64,000 bases of DNA from Kibdelosporangium banguiense (GCF_017876405.1 NZ_JAGINW010000001.1:11049203-11113202); one strand, 5' to 3'. Shown: positions 27,828 through 36,934, numbered from the stretch's first letter. Made by a program: numbers and translations. The notes: generated by a model not told the origin, from the sequence alone.

Positions 27828-29302
27828 TGAGACACCGATCGAACTTCGCCGATCTGCTGGCCACGAGAACACGGCAGAACAACTGGTCGGGACGTACCGC
27901 CTACATCGCCGACGACATTTCCTGGACCCACGGCCAGGTCCACGACCTCGCCGCGCGAACCGCGACTGTCCTGTCCGAACGCGGCGTCCGTCCCGGTGAC
28001 CGAGTGCTGCTGGCAGCGCCGGACAGTATCGAGTGGGTCGTGGCCTTCCTGGCGATCGCGCGGCTCGGCGCCACCGCCGTGCTGGTGAACCCGGAGTTGA
28101 ACACAGGCGACCACAACACGTTGCTGGCCGACTGCGATCCGAAGCTATGTCTGTCCACGGCGGCTCTGGCCGACCGGTTCACCTCGCGGACATGGCTGGA
28201 TGTCGACCACCTGGTCGGCTCCAAGGCACCGGACTCGGCACCTTGCGAAGCCGTCGATGTCAGTGCGAACTCGCCCCTCTACATCCAGTACACGTCCGGT
28301 ACGACAGGACGTCCGAAGGGCGTGGTGCACGCGCACGGCCATCCGATCAGCTACGCCACCTGCGTGGGCGGCGATGTGCTGCGCATCCATCCGGATGACG
28401 TCAGTTTGTCGGTGTCCAAGATGTTCTGGGCCTACGGGTTCGGCAACGCGCTGGTCTTCCCCCTGTTCTCCGGGTCCGCCGGTGTCCTTTCCAGACACCG
28501 CCTCGCGGCTCACGAAATCGCGGAGCTGGTGGAACGCCACAGTGTGAGCGTCCTCTACTCAGTTCCGTCCGCCTATGCCGCGCTCGCCGAAACCAACGCA
28601 CGCAACAGTTTCCGCTCGGTACGAGCCGCGGTGTCCGCGGGTGAGACCATGCCGCTCCCGTTGGCCGAACGGCTACCGGACGCGCTGGGTTTCACCGCGC
28701 TGGAGCAGATCGGCTCGACCGAGGCCGGGCACGCCTTCTGCGCCAACACAATCGACCACAACGTGCCGGGCACGATCGGACAACCCGTTCCGGGCTGGGA
28801 GCTGCAACTGCGGGACCCGGCGGGCGGACTGGCCGAACCAGGCTCCGCGGGCGATCTGTGGGTCCGCGGTCCCACACTGTTCTCGCACTACCTCAACCAG
28901 CCGAGAGCCACCGCGCGGACCCTTGTCGACGGCTGGCTTGCCACCCATGACCGGGCGGTCCTTGGTGAGGACGGCGCCTACCGGCATGTCGGCCGGGCCG
29001 ACGACATGGAGATGGTCGGCGGTATTTCCCTGTCGCCCCTTGAAGTCGAGCGGGTTCTGCTCACCCATCCGATGGTCCGTGAGGCGGCCGTGGCGGCCGT
29101 ACGCGACCACCGGCAGGCGACCAAACTGCGCGCGTTCGTGGTCGCGTCCGACACCCCCGAACTGCCAGACGACCTGATCGCCCTGGTCCGCTCCCAGTTG
29201 CCCGCGTTCAAGGTGCCCAGAAGCGTCCAGGTGGTGCCCGGGCTGCCGCGTACCCCGTCCGGGAAGCTGCGCCGCCACGTCGTGCGCACCGGCTCCTGGT
29301 GA
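27827..29302 (+). CDS. Aryl-CoA ligase (benzoate-CoA-ligase-like, ANL superfamily)
   Basis: A 491-residue adenylate-forming enzyme starting at ATG 27827 inside the pabAB stop. All core motifs are present: YTSGTTGRPKGVVHAHG (A3, about 151-170), IGSTEAGHAF (A5), the hinge region HVGRADDMEMVGGISLSPLEVE and catalytic lysine in PSGKLRRHV near the end. SKMFWAYGFGNALVFPLFSG is characteristic of benzoate/4-hydroxybenzoate-CoA ligases. It should activate an aromatic acid, plausibly 4-aminobenzoate or a derivative, as AMP ester or CoA thioester. No carrier protein is visible nearby, so CoA is the more likely acceptor. Confidence 0.88.
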   Translation: MRHRSNFADLLATRTRQNNWSGRTAYIADDISWTHGQVHDLAARTATVLSERGVRPGDRVLLAAPDSIEWVVAFLAIARLGATAVLVNPELNTGDHNTLLADCDPKLCLSTAALADRFTSRTWLDVDHLVGSKAPDSAPCEAVDVSANSPLYIQYTSGTTGRPKGVVHAHGHPISYATCVGGDVLRIHPDDVSLSVSKMFWAYGFGNALVFPLFSGSAGVLSRHRLAAHEIAELVERHSVSVLYSVPSAYAALAETNARNSFRSVRAAVSAGETMPLPLAERLPDALGFTALEQIGSTEAGHAFCANTIDHNVPGTIGQPVPGWELQLRDPAGGLAEPGSAGDLWVRGPTLFSHYLNQPRATARTLVDGWLATHDRAVLGEDGAYRHVGRADDMEMVGGISLSPLEVERVLLTHPMVREAAVAAVRDHRQATKLRAFVVASDTPELPDDLIALVRSQLPAFKVPRSVQVVPGLPRTPSGKLRRHVVRTGSW

Positions 29303-29331
29303 CCCCTCAACCCAGATGAACGGAGTTCGAC

Positions 29332-30855
29332 ATGCCTCGTGGCTTCCACATCGGTGACATGTTCCGCCAGGCCGCCGGCAAGCACGGCGACGTTCCCGTG
29401 ATCCTGGACCGGCCGCTGGACGTCGCGGTCGAGGAAGGCACGCGGCACACCTACACCTCGTTCGCCGAGATCGTCGAACGCCTTGCCAACCAGCTGTGGA
29501 CAGCGGGTGTCCGCGCCCGCCAGCAGGTGGCGATCCACAAGACGGACAACGTCGACATCGCGTTGCTCGCCTGTGCGGCCTCGCGCATCGGAGCGGTACC
29601 CGTACTGCTGTCGCCAGGGCTGGACGGGTCGGTGGTGGACACGCTGCTGACCAGGCTCGAACGGCCATGGCTGGTCACTGACAAGGACAAACTCGCCGGG
29701 CTGACCGACCCCACCGGCCGCGCCCGAGGCGTTCTGACCGTGCCGCTGGCGCCGGCCCCATCGACGACCAAGGTGTCCACGACGTGGCGCGGCTCGCGGC
29801 AGCCCGCGCTCATCACTCACAGCTCGGGCACCACGGACGTGCCGAAGCTGGCTGTGCACTGCGCGGAAGCGTTGTGGAACAGGCTGATCCCGCAGAAGAT
29901 CATGGCATTGCCGGTCCGCGGTGAGACCGCGGCGCTGTGTATGTCCTTTGTTCACTCGCGGTTCTATCACGCGCTGGGCGTGTTCCTCAGTGGTGGCAGC
30001 CCGTTGCTCCTTCTTGTCGACCATGACCCCGCGTCGGTCGGTCCGTTGTTCGCCGAGTGGCAGCCCGGAGTCGTCGAGACCCACCCGAACACCTTTGTCC
30101 TGTGGGAGGATCTGGCGCACGCCGACGGGTCACCGCTGGCGAACGTGCGCTGCTTCGGTAGCACGTTCGACGCCATCCACCCTCGGACAGTGCAACGCCT
30201 GCTCGGCGCGTCACGCCGGTCGATGCCGTGGCTCTCCCAGCTTTACGGGCAGAGCGAGACGGGACCGGTCGCCTTCCGCTGGTTCTCCCGGCGCAGCGCC
30301 GCCCGCGGCAACGGGCGCCTGGTCGGGTTCGGCATCCCCGGATTCACCAAGATCCGGATCACCGACGACGCCGGCCGGCCGTGCCGGCCGGGCGAGGTCG
30401 GGCACATCGAAGCCCGGACTCGTGGCCGGATCCTGACCTACCAGGGCGCTCAGGACCGCTATGCCGCCCAGCTCAACGGGCAGTGGTGGCGGATGGGTGA
30501 TCTCGGCTACCAGGACAAGTGGGGCGCTCTGTCGCTTGTGGACCGCGAGATCGACCGGATCGAGTCGGTGGACAGCAACCTCGCGGTCGAGGATGTGCTG
30601 ATGTCCCGGCTGGAGGAGCTCAGGGAGATCATCCTGATCCCGGGCCTCGCCGGTACGCCCGTGCCGGTGATCTGCACCCGGACCGGGGAGCGGATGGATC
30701 CGCAGCGCTGGCGGACGGCCACCGCGGACCTGCCGGAGATGGCCGAGCCGCGGCAGTGGGACTTCGACGATCTGCCCAGGACCTCGACGTGGAAGATCAA
30801 ACGGGTCGCGCTGGCCCACATGCTCACCCCTGAGAAGGAGGTGGCCGGTGGATGA
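29332..30855 (+). CDS. Divergent adenylate-forming enzyme, candidate CreM-like diazotase
   Basis: A 507-residue class I adenylate-forming protein. The phosphate loop is altered to THSSGTTDVPKLAVH (about 162-176; the usual Gly residues after the Thr pair and after the Lys are Asp and Leu). A5 is YGQSETG, the hinge region reads WWRMGDLGYQDKWGALSLVDREIDRIE, and the C-terminal lysine lies in TSTWKIKRVAL. CreM of cremeomycin biosynthesis belongs to this superfamily and uses nitrous acid to diazotise an aromatic amine. With CreE/CreD-like genes in the same cluster, this second ligase is my candidate for that step. A plain acyl-CoA ligase remains possible. Its end overlaps the monooxygenase start by 8 bp. 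Confidence 0.65.
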   Translation: MPRGFHIGDMFRQAAGKHGDVPVILDRPLDVAVEEGTRHTYTSFAEIVERLANQLWTAGVRARQQVAIHKTDNVDIALLACAASRIGAVPVLLSPGLDGSVVDTLLTRLERPWLVTDKDKLAGLTDPTGRARGVLTVPLAPAPSTTKVSTTWRGSRQPALITHSSGTTDVPKLAVHCAEALWNRLIPQKIMALPVRGETAALCMSFVHSRFYHALGVFLSGGSPLLLLVDHDPASVGPLFAEWQPGVVETHPNTFVLWEDLAHADGSPLANVRCFGSTFDAIHPRTVQRLLGASRRSMPWLSQLYGQSETGPVAFRWFSRRSAARGNGRLVGFGIPGFTKIRITDDAGRPCRPGEVGHIEARTRGRILTYQGAQDRYAAQLNGQWWRMGDLGYQDKWGALSLVDREIDRIESVDSNLAVEDVLMSRLEELREIILIPGLAGTPVPVICTRTGERMDPQRWRTATADLPEMAEPRQWDFDDLPRTSTWKIKRVALAHMLTPEKEVAGG

Positions 30856-32032
30856 CGGGCCGGTACTCGTCGCCGGCGCCGGCCCGGTCGGTCTGGCCAC
30901 GGCGCTGGCTCTGCGTGCCCGGGACATCCCGGTGGTGCTGCTGGAGGCCGACTCGCAGGACCGGGTCCGGCCCGGCAGCCGGGCACTGTACGTGCACCAC
31001 GATTCGTTGAAACTACTCGAGTCCCTGCGCGATGGCGTCGGCAAACGCTTGGCGGAACACGGAATCATCTGGAACGTGCGCCGCACGACGTACCGCGGGC
31101 GTGAGGTGTACGCCCGGACTTATCCACCGTACGACAAGAAAACCGGCCTGCCGCCGTTCACCAGCCTCCGGCAGGCCGACACCGAACGGATCCTGCTGCA
31201 CGCCTGCGTTCAGGCCGGAGTCACAGTGCAGTGGGATTCCAGGGTCACGTCCGTCGCTCCCCGTGCGACGGACGTGACCGTCTCCACCGCGGACGGAACC
31301 TCGTGGACCGCAAGCCATGTGGTCGCCGCCGACGGAGCCCGGTCGGTCATCCGGATGGAGGCCGGGATCGGGCTGCAGGGCTCGACCTCGCCCGGATTCC
31401 ACGTGGTGATCGACATCAACGGCGAAGAACAGTGCCTGGAACGGGTTTTCCACTACCGGCACCCGGCGATGGCCGGCCGGCACGTGCTGACCGTGCCGTA
31501 CACCGGTGGGTTCCAGGTGGATCTGCAGTGCAAGGCCGACGACCGGCCGGACATCATGGCGTCGCCCGAGGCGGTGCGGGAGTGGCTGCCCGGCGTGATC
31601 GGTGCCGTGGACGAGCAACGCATCACCTGGATCTCGGTGTACAAGTTCCGCCAGCTGATCGCCGACAGCTTCGCCGACGAAACAGGTCGCGTCCTGCTCG
31701 TCGGCGAAGCCGCGCATCTGTTCCCGCCGTTCGGCGCACGAGGCATGAACAGCGGCTTCGCCGACGCGGACGCGGCAGCCGCAGCGATCGCGTATACCAG
31801 GCGCGAGCTTGCCACGAGCGCGATCTCCGAGTTCTCCAAGCGCAGGCGAACAGCTGCCATGTCCAACAGTGCCGCTGCCGGAGCGGCGCTCAAACACATG
31901 CGCCCCTCCGGCAGCGTCGCCCGCGGCCGCCAGCTCACCGCCGCACTCCTGGCTCCTGTGGTACCCAGGTTCGGTGAGTGGCTGGAGCGGGCCCCCTACG
32001 GTCCAGTGTCCACAATGGTCACCGGTTACTGA
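30848..32032 (+). CDS. FAD-dependent aromatic hydroxylase (class A flavoprotein monooxygenase)
   Basis: A 394-residue enzyme from GTG 30848, overlapping the ligase by 8 bp. Flavin motifs are GAGPVGLATALAL (FAD Rossmann), ADGARSVIR (DG motif) and GRVLLVGEAAHLFPPFGARGMNSGFADA (GD motif). The length matches the MhpA/PheA-type core without the thioredoxin-like C-terminal domain. It should hydroxylate an aromatic ring with NAD(P)H and oxygen; in context the substrate may be 4-aminobenzoate or its activated form. Ortho-hydroxylation next to the amine would fit later formation of a diazoquinone (inference). Confidence 0.87.
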   Translation: MDDGPVLVAGAGPVGLATALALRARDIPVVLLEADSQDRVRPGSRALYVHHDSLKLLESLRDGVGKRLAEHGIIWNVRRTTYRGREVYARTYPPYDKKTGLPPFTSLRQADTERILLHACVQAGVTVQWDSRVTSVAPRATDVTVSTADGTSWTASHVVAADGARSVIRMEAGIGLQGSTSPGFHVVIDINGEEQCLERVFHYRHPAMAGRHVLTVPYTGGFQVDLQCKADDRPDIMASPEAVREWLPGVIGAVDEQRITWISVYKFRQLIADSFADETGRVLLVGEAAHLFPPFGARGMNSGFADADAAAAAIAYTRRELATSAISEFSKRRRTAAMSNSAAAGAALKHMRPSGSVARGRQLTAALLAPVVPRFGEWLERAPYGPVSTMVTGY

Positions 32033-32078
32033 CTTCGGTCACGTCCGACCGTGCGGCCCGATCCGGACCTGTCAGCCG

Positions 32079-33158
32079 CTAGTACCGGATCGCGGTCGAC
32101 TGGTACATGGAACGTTGGCCGCCGGCCGGGAACGGCGAGGAAGCCAGCGGTGTCAACGCTCCGGTGCGTGACACGTCGAACCCGAACAACTCGGCACTGA
32201 GATCCTCGCTCGACACATAGAGATGGCGGCCGTCGGACGCCGGCCATACCGGTGCTTCCCCAGCCGCTGCCGGCGCTTTGCCCGTCGGCCTCGGTGTGCC
32301 GTCGGGGCCAAGCGCGAAGACCCACACACCCTTGCCTGCGCCGGCGTCGTCCCCGCCTGCCGTGACGAACATCAGGTGATCGTGGATGACAGCGGAGATC
32401 GGGAATTCCGGTGCGGAGGCAGCCGCCAGCGGGCTCAGCACACCACCCGGCCCGATTCGGAACGGCAGGATGTGGTTCGTGCCGGAGCAGGCCACATACA
32501 GAAACCGGCCGTCCGGCGTCACACCGATGTCGAACGCGCCCGGCTCGATCTGTTTCGTGCGCAGCAGTTCGAGCGTGTGATCAGCACGCACGGCATACGT
32601 CGCGAGCACGCCCTGCGCGGGGTCATCTATGTCGCCGGTGCTGACGAAGACGTACCTACCGTCCGGACTCACTGTGACGCCCCTGGCAGTCAGCCTGCCC
32701 CCATCGACGAGCAGCGGCTTGCCAATCGGCTCGAGCGTGCCATCGCGCCGCACGGCAAACGCCGACACTGTCGCGTCGAAGGCCGTCACATAGACCGCAC
32801 GACTATCAGGTGCGACGGCGATCCCGAACGGTTCGTCCACGGTGTCGACGGGCGGACCGAGCGGCGTCAGCTCACCGCGGACACCGACCCGGTACGACGA
32901 GATTTTATGTGCCCCGCCGTTGACCACGTAGGCGACGTCACCTCTCGGTGAGAGGACGATGCCGCGTGGCAGGGCCGGTGTCGGGACCGGGTCACCCACT
33001 GGGTCGAGGAGACCGGACGGCCGGATCGTGAACACGGAAATGTTGTTACTGACCCCATTCGTGACATACAAGGTGGGCGCGGCCGATGCGCTGGCTGAAG
33101 CCGTTGGCACCACCATCAATCCGGCGAGCAGGACAGCCGTCGAAACAACACGAACCAT
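32079..33158 (-). CDS. Secreted seven-bladed beta-propeller, lactonase-like
   Basis: A 359-residue secreted protein with a signal peptide (VVSTAVLLAGLMVVPTASASA) and seven repeats with YVTN-like strands (LYVTNGVSNNISVF, AYVVNGGAHKISSY, VYVTAFDATVSAF, YVFVSTGDIDDP, LYVACSGTNHI). It resembles the 6-phosphogluconolactonase/YncE-type propeller family. Such proteins are often extracellular with unknown ligands. It lies inside the cluster span but on the opposite strand; I see no reason to assign it to the pathway. Confidence 0.85.
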   Translation of the reverse strand: MVRVVSTAVLLAGLMVVPTASASASAAPTLYVTNGVSNNISVFTIRPSGLLDPVGDPVPTPALPRGIVLSPRGDVAYVVNGGAHKISSYRVGVRGELTPLGPPVDTVDEPFGIAVAPDSRAVYVTAFDATVSAFAVRRDGTLEPIGKPLLVDGGRLTARGVTVSPDGRYVFVSTGDIDDPAQGVLATYAVRADHTLELLRTKQIEPGAFDIGVTPDGRFLYVACSGTNHILPFRIGPGGVLSPLAAASAPEFPISAVIHDHLMFVTAGGDDAGAGKGVWVFALGPDGTPRPTGKAPAAAGEAPVWPASDGRHLYVSSEDLSAELFGFDVSRTGALTPLASSPFPAGGQRSMYQSTAIRY

Positions 33159-33262
33159 GAGAACCCCCGTTCCCGATATGTGCCGTCGACGTTATGCCTG
33201 GGCATTGCAAGAACATTGCAGACCCTCGTCGGAGCCGACGGTCGGGCAGCGCCCACATCCCC

Positions 33263-34798
33263 TTACGGCACCACGAGCTGGATCTCGCGGTGCAGCTGCC
33301 CGTCGACGCCTGGGTAGAGGCTGACTTCACCGTCGCTCCAGCGGACGATGATGGCGTTGCCACGTCCGGCGGTGACGGTCGCGTGGGTCCAGAGATCGTT
33401 GGGTGCCTGGACTCGGTGTTCCTGGCCGAGTCCCGCCGTGGCAACGTCGCCGTAGATGGTGAACTCGCCGTCGCTCCAGCGCACCAGCAGGTCCCGGGTG
33501 CCGGAGCCGACCCAGTTGCCGCCGGAGATCGTCTGCGCGTGCGTCCACGTGCTGTTGGGCGCCACGAGTTGGCGTTCGGAGCGGATGCCGTTGGCGGCGA
33601 TGCCCTGGTAGAGAGTGGTTTCACCGTCGTTCCAGACAACAACGAGGTCACCGCCGAGCCCTGCGATGTAGGAGGCGTGGTCACGCCAGAGGGCGTTGGG
33701 CGCGGCGAGTTGGACCTCACCGCTGAAGCCGCTCTTGGTGACTGTGCTGTAGTAGGTGACTTCGCCGTCGCTCCAGGTGACGACGACGCCGTTGTTGACG
33801 GTGGCGATGCCCTTGGCGTGGCTCCAGGTGCTCTTGGGCGCCGCGAGCTGGGTTTCGCCTGCGAACGGCTTCTGCGGGTCGGTGCTCGATCCGCCCTGGT
33901 AGAGGGTGACTTCGCCGTCGCTCCACTTGACGATCATGTCGAGCTGGGTGCTGCCGGTGAAGTTACCGCTCGTGATCAGATCGGCGTGCTTCCACAGCGG
34001 GCCGTTGCCCAGCGGGTAACCGAGATTGCCGTTGCCAGGCGGGACAGGTGCGGCGACAGCCTTGTCGTACAACGCCTTGACGCGGCTGTCGAAGCGGACG
34101 CTGTAGTTACGCGGATCGGTGTCGGGCAGACTCTGGCCCTTGCCACCGATGACACCGATGACGTCCCTGCCGCCCACGATCCAGGGACCACCGCTGAAGC
34201 CGCCAGGGATGCCGGTGCACTGCAGGATTTCCCAGTACTGGCCGTCCCTGTTGGCGGTGCTGTCGCACACGTAGGGCTTGTCCTGGTACTTCGGGTTCCC
34301 GGACGCCGGATAGCCGTAGACATTCAGGTCCACGGGCAGGGTGGCGTCGGTCTTGAGGTTGAGCGAGGCGCCGGTGACTTCGGCGACGTTCTTGCCGTTG
34401 CGAGGCTGGAGCACGACGAACGCGAAGTCGTAGGGCGAGCCGGCGACCTTGACGTCGCTACTGGTGGCCCAGCCGGGGTCGATGTGGATCGCCGCGGACT
34501 GCCAGGTGCCGTACGGGGCCTGGCCGTCGTGGTACCCGGGCGTGAAGAACACGTTGCGCTTGCCGGCCACGCAGTGCGCGGCGGTGACGATGATGTTGCC
34601 CTTCGGGCTGGCGACGATGCTCGCCGAGCAGCCGTGGCTGGTGGGGTTGGCGCCGTCGGAGAGAGACCCGATCTCGGGCCTCGGGGCGGCGATCACGGTG
34701 TGCCGGGGACCGGCCGCGGCAGCGGTGCCCGGTAACAGGATGCTTGGTAACAACGCGGCCAGCAGTGCGACGGCCGGGCCCCAGTGGAGTTTTGACAT
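33263..34798 (-). CDS. Secreted trypsin-like serine protease with five C-terminal propeller-type repeats
   Basis: A 511-residue protein with a signal peptide (residues 1-28, ending GTAAAAG). Residues about 40-240 form a V8/trypsin-like protease domain: His in VTAAHCVAGKR, Asp in YDFAFVVLQP and Ser in GIPGGFSGGPW. The C-terminal half has five repeats of about 45-50 residues carrying (V/L)xWSDGE(V/F)xxY (VKWSDGEVTLY, VTWSDGEVTYY, VVWNDGETTLY, VRWSDGEFTIY, VRWSDGEVSLY), which probably fold as a small beta-propeller or lectin-like module. Target unknown. Another minus-strand gene splitting the biosynthetic arms. Confidence 0.85.
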   Translation of the reverse strand: MSKLHWGPAVALLAALLPSILLPGTAAAAGPRHTVIAAPRPEIGSLSDGANPTSHGCSASIVASPKGNIIVTAAHCVAGKRNVFFTPGYHDGQAPYGTWQSAAIHIDPGWATSSDVKVAGSPYDFAFVVLQPRNGKNVAEVTGASLNLKTDATLPVDLNVYGYPASGNPKYQDKPYVCDSTANRDGQYWEILQCTGIPGGFSGGPWIVGGRDVIGVIGGKGQSLPDTDPRNYSVRFDSRVKALYDKAVAAPVPPGNGNLGYPLGNGPLWKHADLITSGNFTGSTQLDMIVKWSDGEVTLYQGGSSTDPQKPFAGETQLAAPKSTWSHAKGIATVNNGVVVTWSDGEVTYYSTVTKSGFSGEVQLAAPNALWRDHASYIAGLGGDLVVVWNDGETTLYQGIAANGIRSERQLVAPNSTWTHAQTISGGNWVGSGTRDLLVRWSDGEFTIYGDVATAGLGQEHRVQAPNDLWTHATVTAGRGNAIIVRWSDGEVSLYPGVDGQLHREIQLVVP

Positions 34799-34999
34799 GA
34801 CGTGAGACTACGTCGTTTTGATCATGGTTCGCCGCAGCTTCGCGGACATCGTCACAGAAAACGCCGAACGTCCCGTTTGCCGGTGTTGCAACGCATTCTC
34901 GTGTTCGCCCGATATGTCGAGCAAGCCTGCACGAGATCTCGTTTCCCGGTGCAGGCGCGCTCACCTCGTCAGCGTCAAGTCCACAATGGTCAGTCAGGC

Positions 35000-35464
35000 T
35001 CAGCGAGGGGTCATCCGGGTCGAGATCGCGATGCGGTTGTAGGCGTTGATGACTGTGCTCACCCAGATCAGTGCGGCGACCTGCGGCTCGGTGAACTCCT
35101 CGGTCGCGGCGCGGTAGACCTCGTCGGGCACGCGGCCGTCGTGGACCAGGGTGACCGCTTCGGCCAGGCCGAGCGCCGCGCGCTCCCCGGAGGTGAAGAA
35201 CGGGCTTTCCTGCCAGGCGCTCAGGGCGTAGATACGCCGTTCGTCCTCACCGCCTGCCCGAGCGTCCCGGGTGTGCATGTCCAAGCAGAATGCGCAGCCA
35301 TTGATCTGGGAAACCCGAATCCTGATCAACTCCAGCAGCGCGGGATTCAGCCCGGCCTGCTGGGCAGCCTCGGCGGAAGAAAGGTGCAAGGCACGCATGG
35401 CCGCCGAAACATCGGCGGTAAGCGCTTTCAGGTCGACTCTGGAGTCAACTGCTTGAAGGGGCAT
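35000..35464 (-). CDS. AhpD-like carboxymuconolactone decarboxylase-family protein
   Basis: A 154-residue protein from ATG 35462-35464; the longer frame upstream overlaps the aminotransferase gene and is rejected. The signature INGCAFCLDMHTRDAR holds the CxxC and His of the alkylhydroperoxidase-D fold, and the C-terminus AALIWVSTVINAYNRIAI is typical. The family gives peroxide-reducing or general redox activity. It is 52 bp downstream of the aminotransferase gene on the same strand, so may be cotranscribed with it. A link to the pathway is not established. Confidence 0.85.
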   Translation of the reverse strand: MPLQAVDSRVDLKALTADVSAAMRALHLSSAEAAQQAGLNPALLELIRIRVSQINGCAFCLDMHTRDARAGGEDERRIYALSAWQESPFFTSGERAALGLAEAVTLVHDGRVPDEVYRAATEEFTEPQVAALIWVSTVINAYNRIAISTRMTPR

Positions 35465-35516
35465 ACCCGCAATTCTAATTGCCGCACCGGCCCGGGTGGT
35501 AGGTAATTCGGAATAT

Positions 35517-36245
35517 TCATAGCCCGCCGAGCCGCACGCGTGACTGCTCGACACGTTCTCGCCACTCACTGAAACGAGTTCCCGCACCCGGGGTGATCGC
35601 GTCCTCCGCCCACCCGGTGACGAGCCGCACGCCATGCAGCGCGTTGAGCAGCCACACCTCCTTGCCGGACAGCTCAGCCGGGCGCCGCGCCCGGCGATCG
35701 GTCGGGATTCCGAGTTCCACCGCCAGCTCCCAGACCAGCGTCGCGGTGATCCCCGGCAGGGCAGGGATGCCCTCGGGCGGCGCGCACAGCACGTCGTCCT
35801 CCCACCACAGAACAGACGAACTCGACGCCTCCACGACAACACCATCGGGTGTCATGAGCAGGGCTTCCTGCGCGCCGTGGTGCTCGGCTTCCTTGCGCAG
35901 CTGACCCAGCGCCTCGATGTCCGGGCCCTTGCGATCGGGGTGTATGCGCCGGTCAGGCTTGTCGGGCACCCATACCTGTACGCTATCGCCGCGGACCGGC
36001 GCCGGGCGCATCCGCAACTGAAGTCCGGAAGCGACGAGCTCGGCACGGGGAAACCACGCGCCGGACCTGGGCAGGCCGGCCACCGCGGCGGACCAGAACT
36101 CCTGCAGTTCGACGGTGGTCACCACGCCGAGTGCGAGGCACGAACGGGTGAACCGGTCGACATGCCGTTGCATCGCCCGCACCGCGCCGTCGAGCACCAG
36201 CCACGAATCGGCCACCAACAGCGGCTCGTCATCTGTTCCCGGCAC
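35517..36245 (-). CDS. pabC: Class IV aminotransferase-fold protein, probable aminodeoxychorismate lyase
   Basis: A 242-residue PLP enzyme of the PabC/BCAT fold. The PLP lysine is in HPDRKGPDI, the phosphate-binding stretch is VVEASSSSVLWW, and the later motif is LPGITATLVWELA. With an ADC synthase in the cluster, it most likely eliminates pyruvate from aminodeoxychorismate to give 4-aminobenzoate. A branched-chain or D-amino acid aminotransferase role is the alternative. Its ATG overlaps the end of the truncated PabB gene by 17 bp, so the two are translationally coupled. Confidence 0.82.
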   Translation of the reverse strand: MPGTDDEPLLVADSWLVLDGAVRAMQRHVDRFTRSCLALGVVTTVELQEFWSAAVAGLPRSGAWFPRAELVASGLQLRMRPAPVRGDSVQVWVPDKPDRRIHPDRKGPDIEALGQLRKEAEHHGAQEALLMTPDGVVVEASSSSVLWWEDDVLCAPPEGIPALPGITATLVWELAVELGIPTDRRARRPAELSGKEVWLLNALHGVRLVTGWAEDAITPGAGTRFSEWRERVEQSRVRLGGL

Positions 36246-36870
36246 GCGATCCCTCCTTCCAGGACATCATGTACGCACCTTGATCCCGCAGCAGCCAGCG
36301 CTCCCGGACAGGAGTCGGTTGCGCTTCGTGCAGGGTCAAGGTCGCCAGGAACGCGCACGTCACATCCAGCCACATCGTCGCCTGGGCGTGCGCGGACGAG
36401 GTGTCCTCCGCCAGACACAGCAGGTAGGTCTTGAACTCGACGTGATCGATGACGACCACCCGATCGGTGAACAACCACTTGCCGTTCGCCGAGCCGACCC
36501 AGCCGCACTTGAAGTCGAACGGCAGCTTCGGCGGCACGCACTCACGCTGCGTCATGACTCGTCGCAGATAGCCGGCCGCGTCCTCGTGCGACCTGGCCAC
36601 GGGGTGACCGGCACGCTCCACTTCCAGCACTCCGCTGCGCGCGTCGTAACGGCAGAACTCGGCGAGCGGACCGGTGTCATCGCCCAGGTAGGAAAAACGC
36701 GAGGCGCGCTCCAGCCAGAATGCGCGCACGGACGCCGCGTACAATTCCGCGAACACTCGTTCGGGGCTGACCGCGCCATCATGCACGGCCGTGTGCAACC
36801 GGTGTTTCACTTTACTTCGTACGTACTGGCAGCCGATCCGGTTCACCCTTTCCGGCACTGATTTCCTCAC
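36229..36870 (-). CDS. Truncated PabB paralogue (N-terminal part of ADC synthase component I)
   Basis: A 213-residue protein from GTG 36868-36870 (GAGG upstream). It aligns by eye with the component I N-terminus of the intact PabAB in this cluster: HRLHTAVHDGAVSPE with YRLHYAVHNGPVAPE, FSYLGDDTGPLAEFC in both, LPFDFKCGWVG with LPFDFTCGYVG, and RERWLLRDQGAY with TERWLLRDAGGY. About 24 residues are missing after CGWVGS, and the protein ends before the chorismate-binding domain, so it lacks the PIKGT lysine and cannot be a synthase. It may be a decaying duplicate or a retained domain with a partner role; the overlap with pabC argues that its frame is still translated. Confidence 0.72.
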   Translation of the reverse strand: MRKSVPERVNRIGCQYVRSKVKHRLHTAVHDGAVSPERVFAELYAASVRAFWLERASRFSYLGDDTGPLAEFCRYDARSGVLEVERAGHPVARSHEDAAGYLRRVMTQRECVPPKLPFDFKCGWVGSANGKWLFTDRVVVIDHVEFKTYLLCLAEDTSSAHAQATMWLDVTCAFLATLTLHEAQPTPVRERWLLRDQGAYMMSWKEGSRAGNR

Positions 36871-36934
36871 GTGAACCTCACGCGAGAACCAGCACGCTTG
36901 TGGTTATTCGTGCCCGCACTGCGGATGGAACGCC

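Noticed and set aside
26370-27872. 500-codon minus-strand frame across pabAB
   Set aside because: Shadow of the ADC synthase gene; composition is Arg/Gln/His-rich with no domain.
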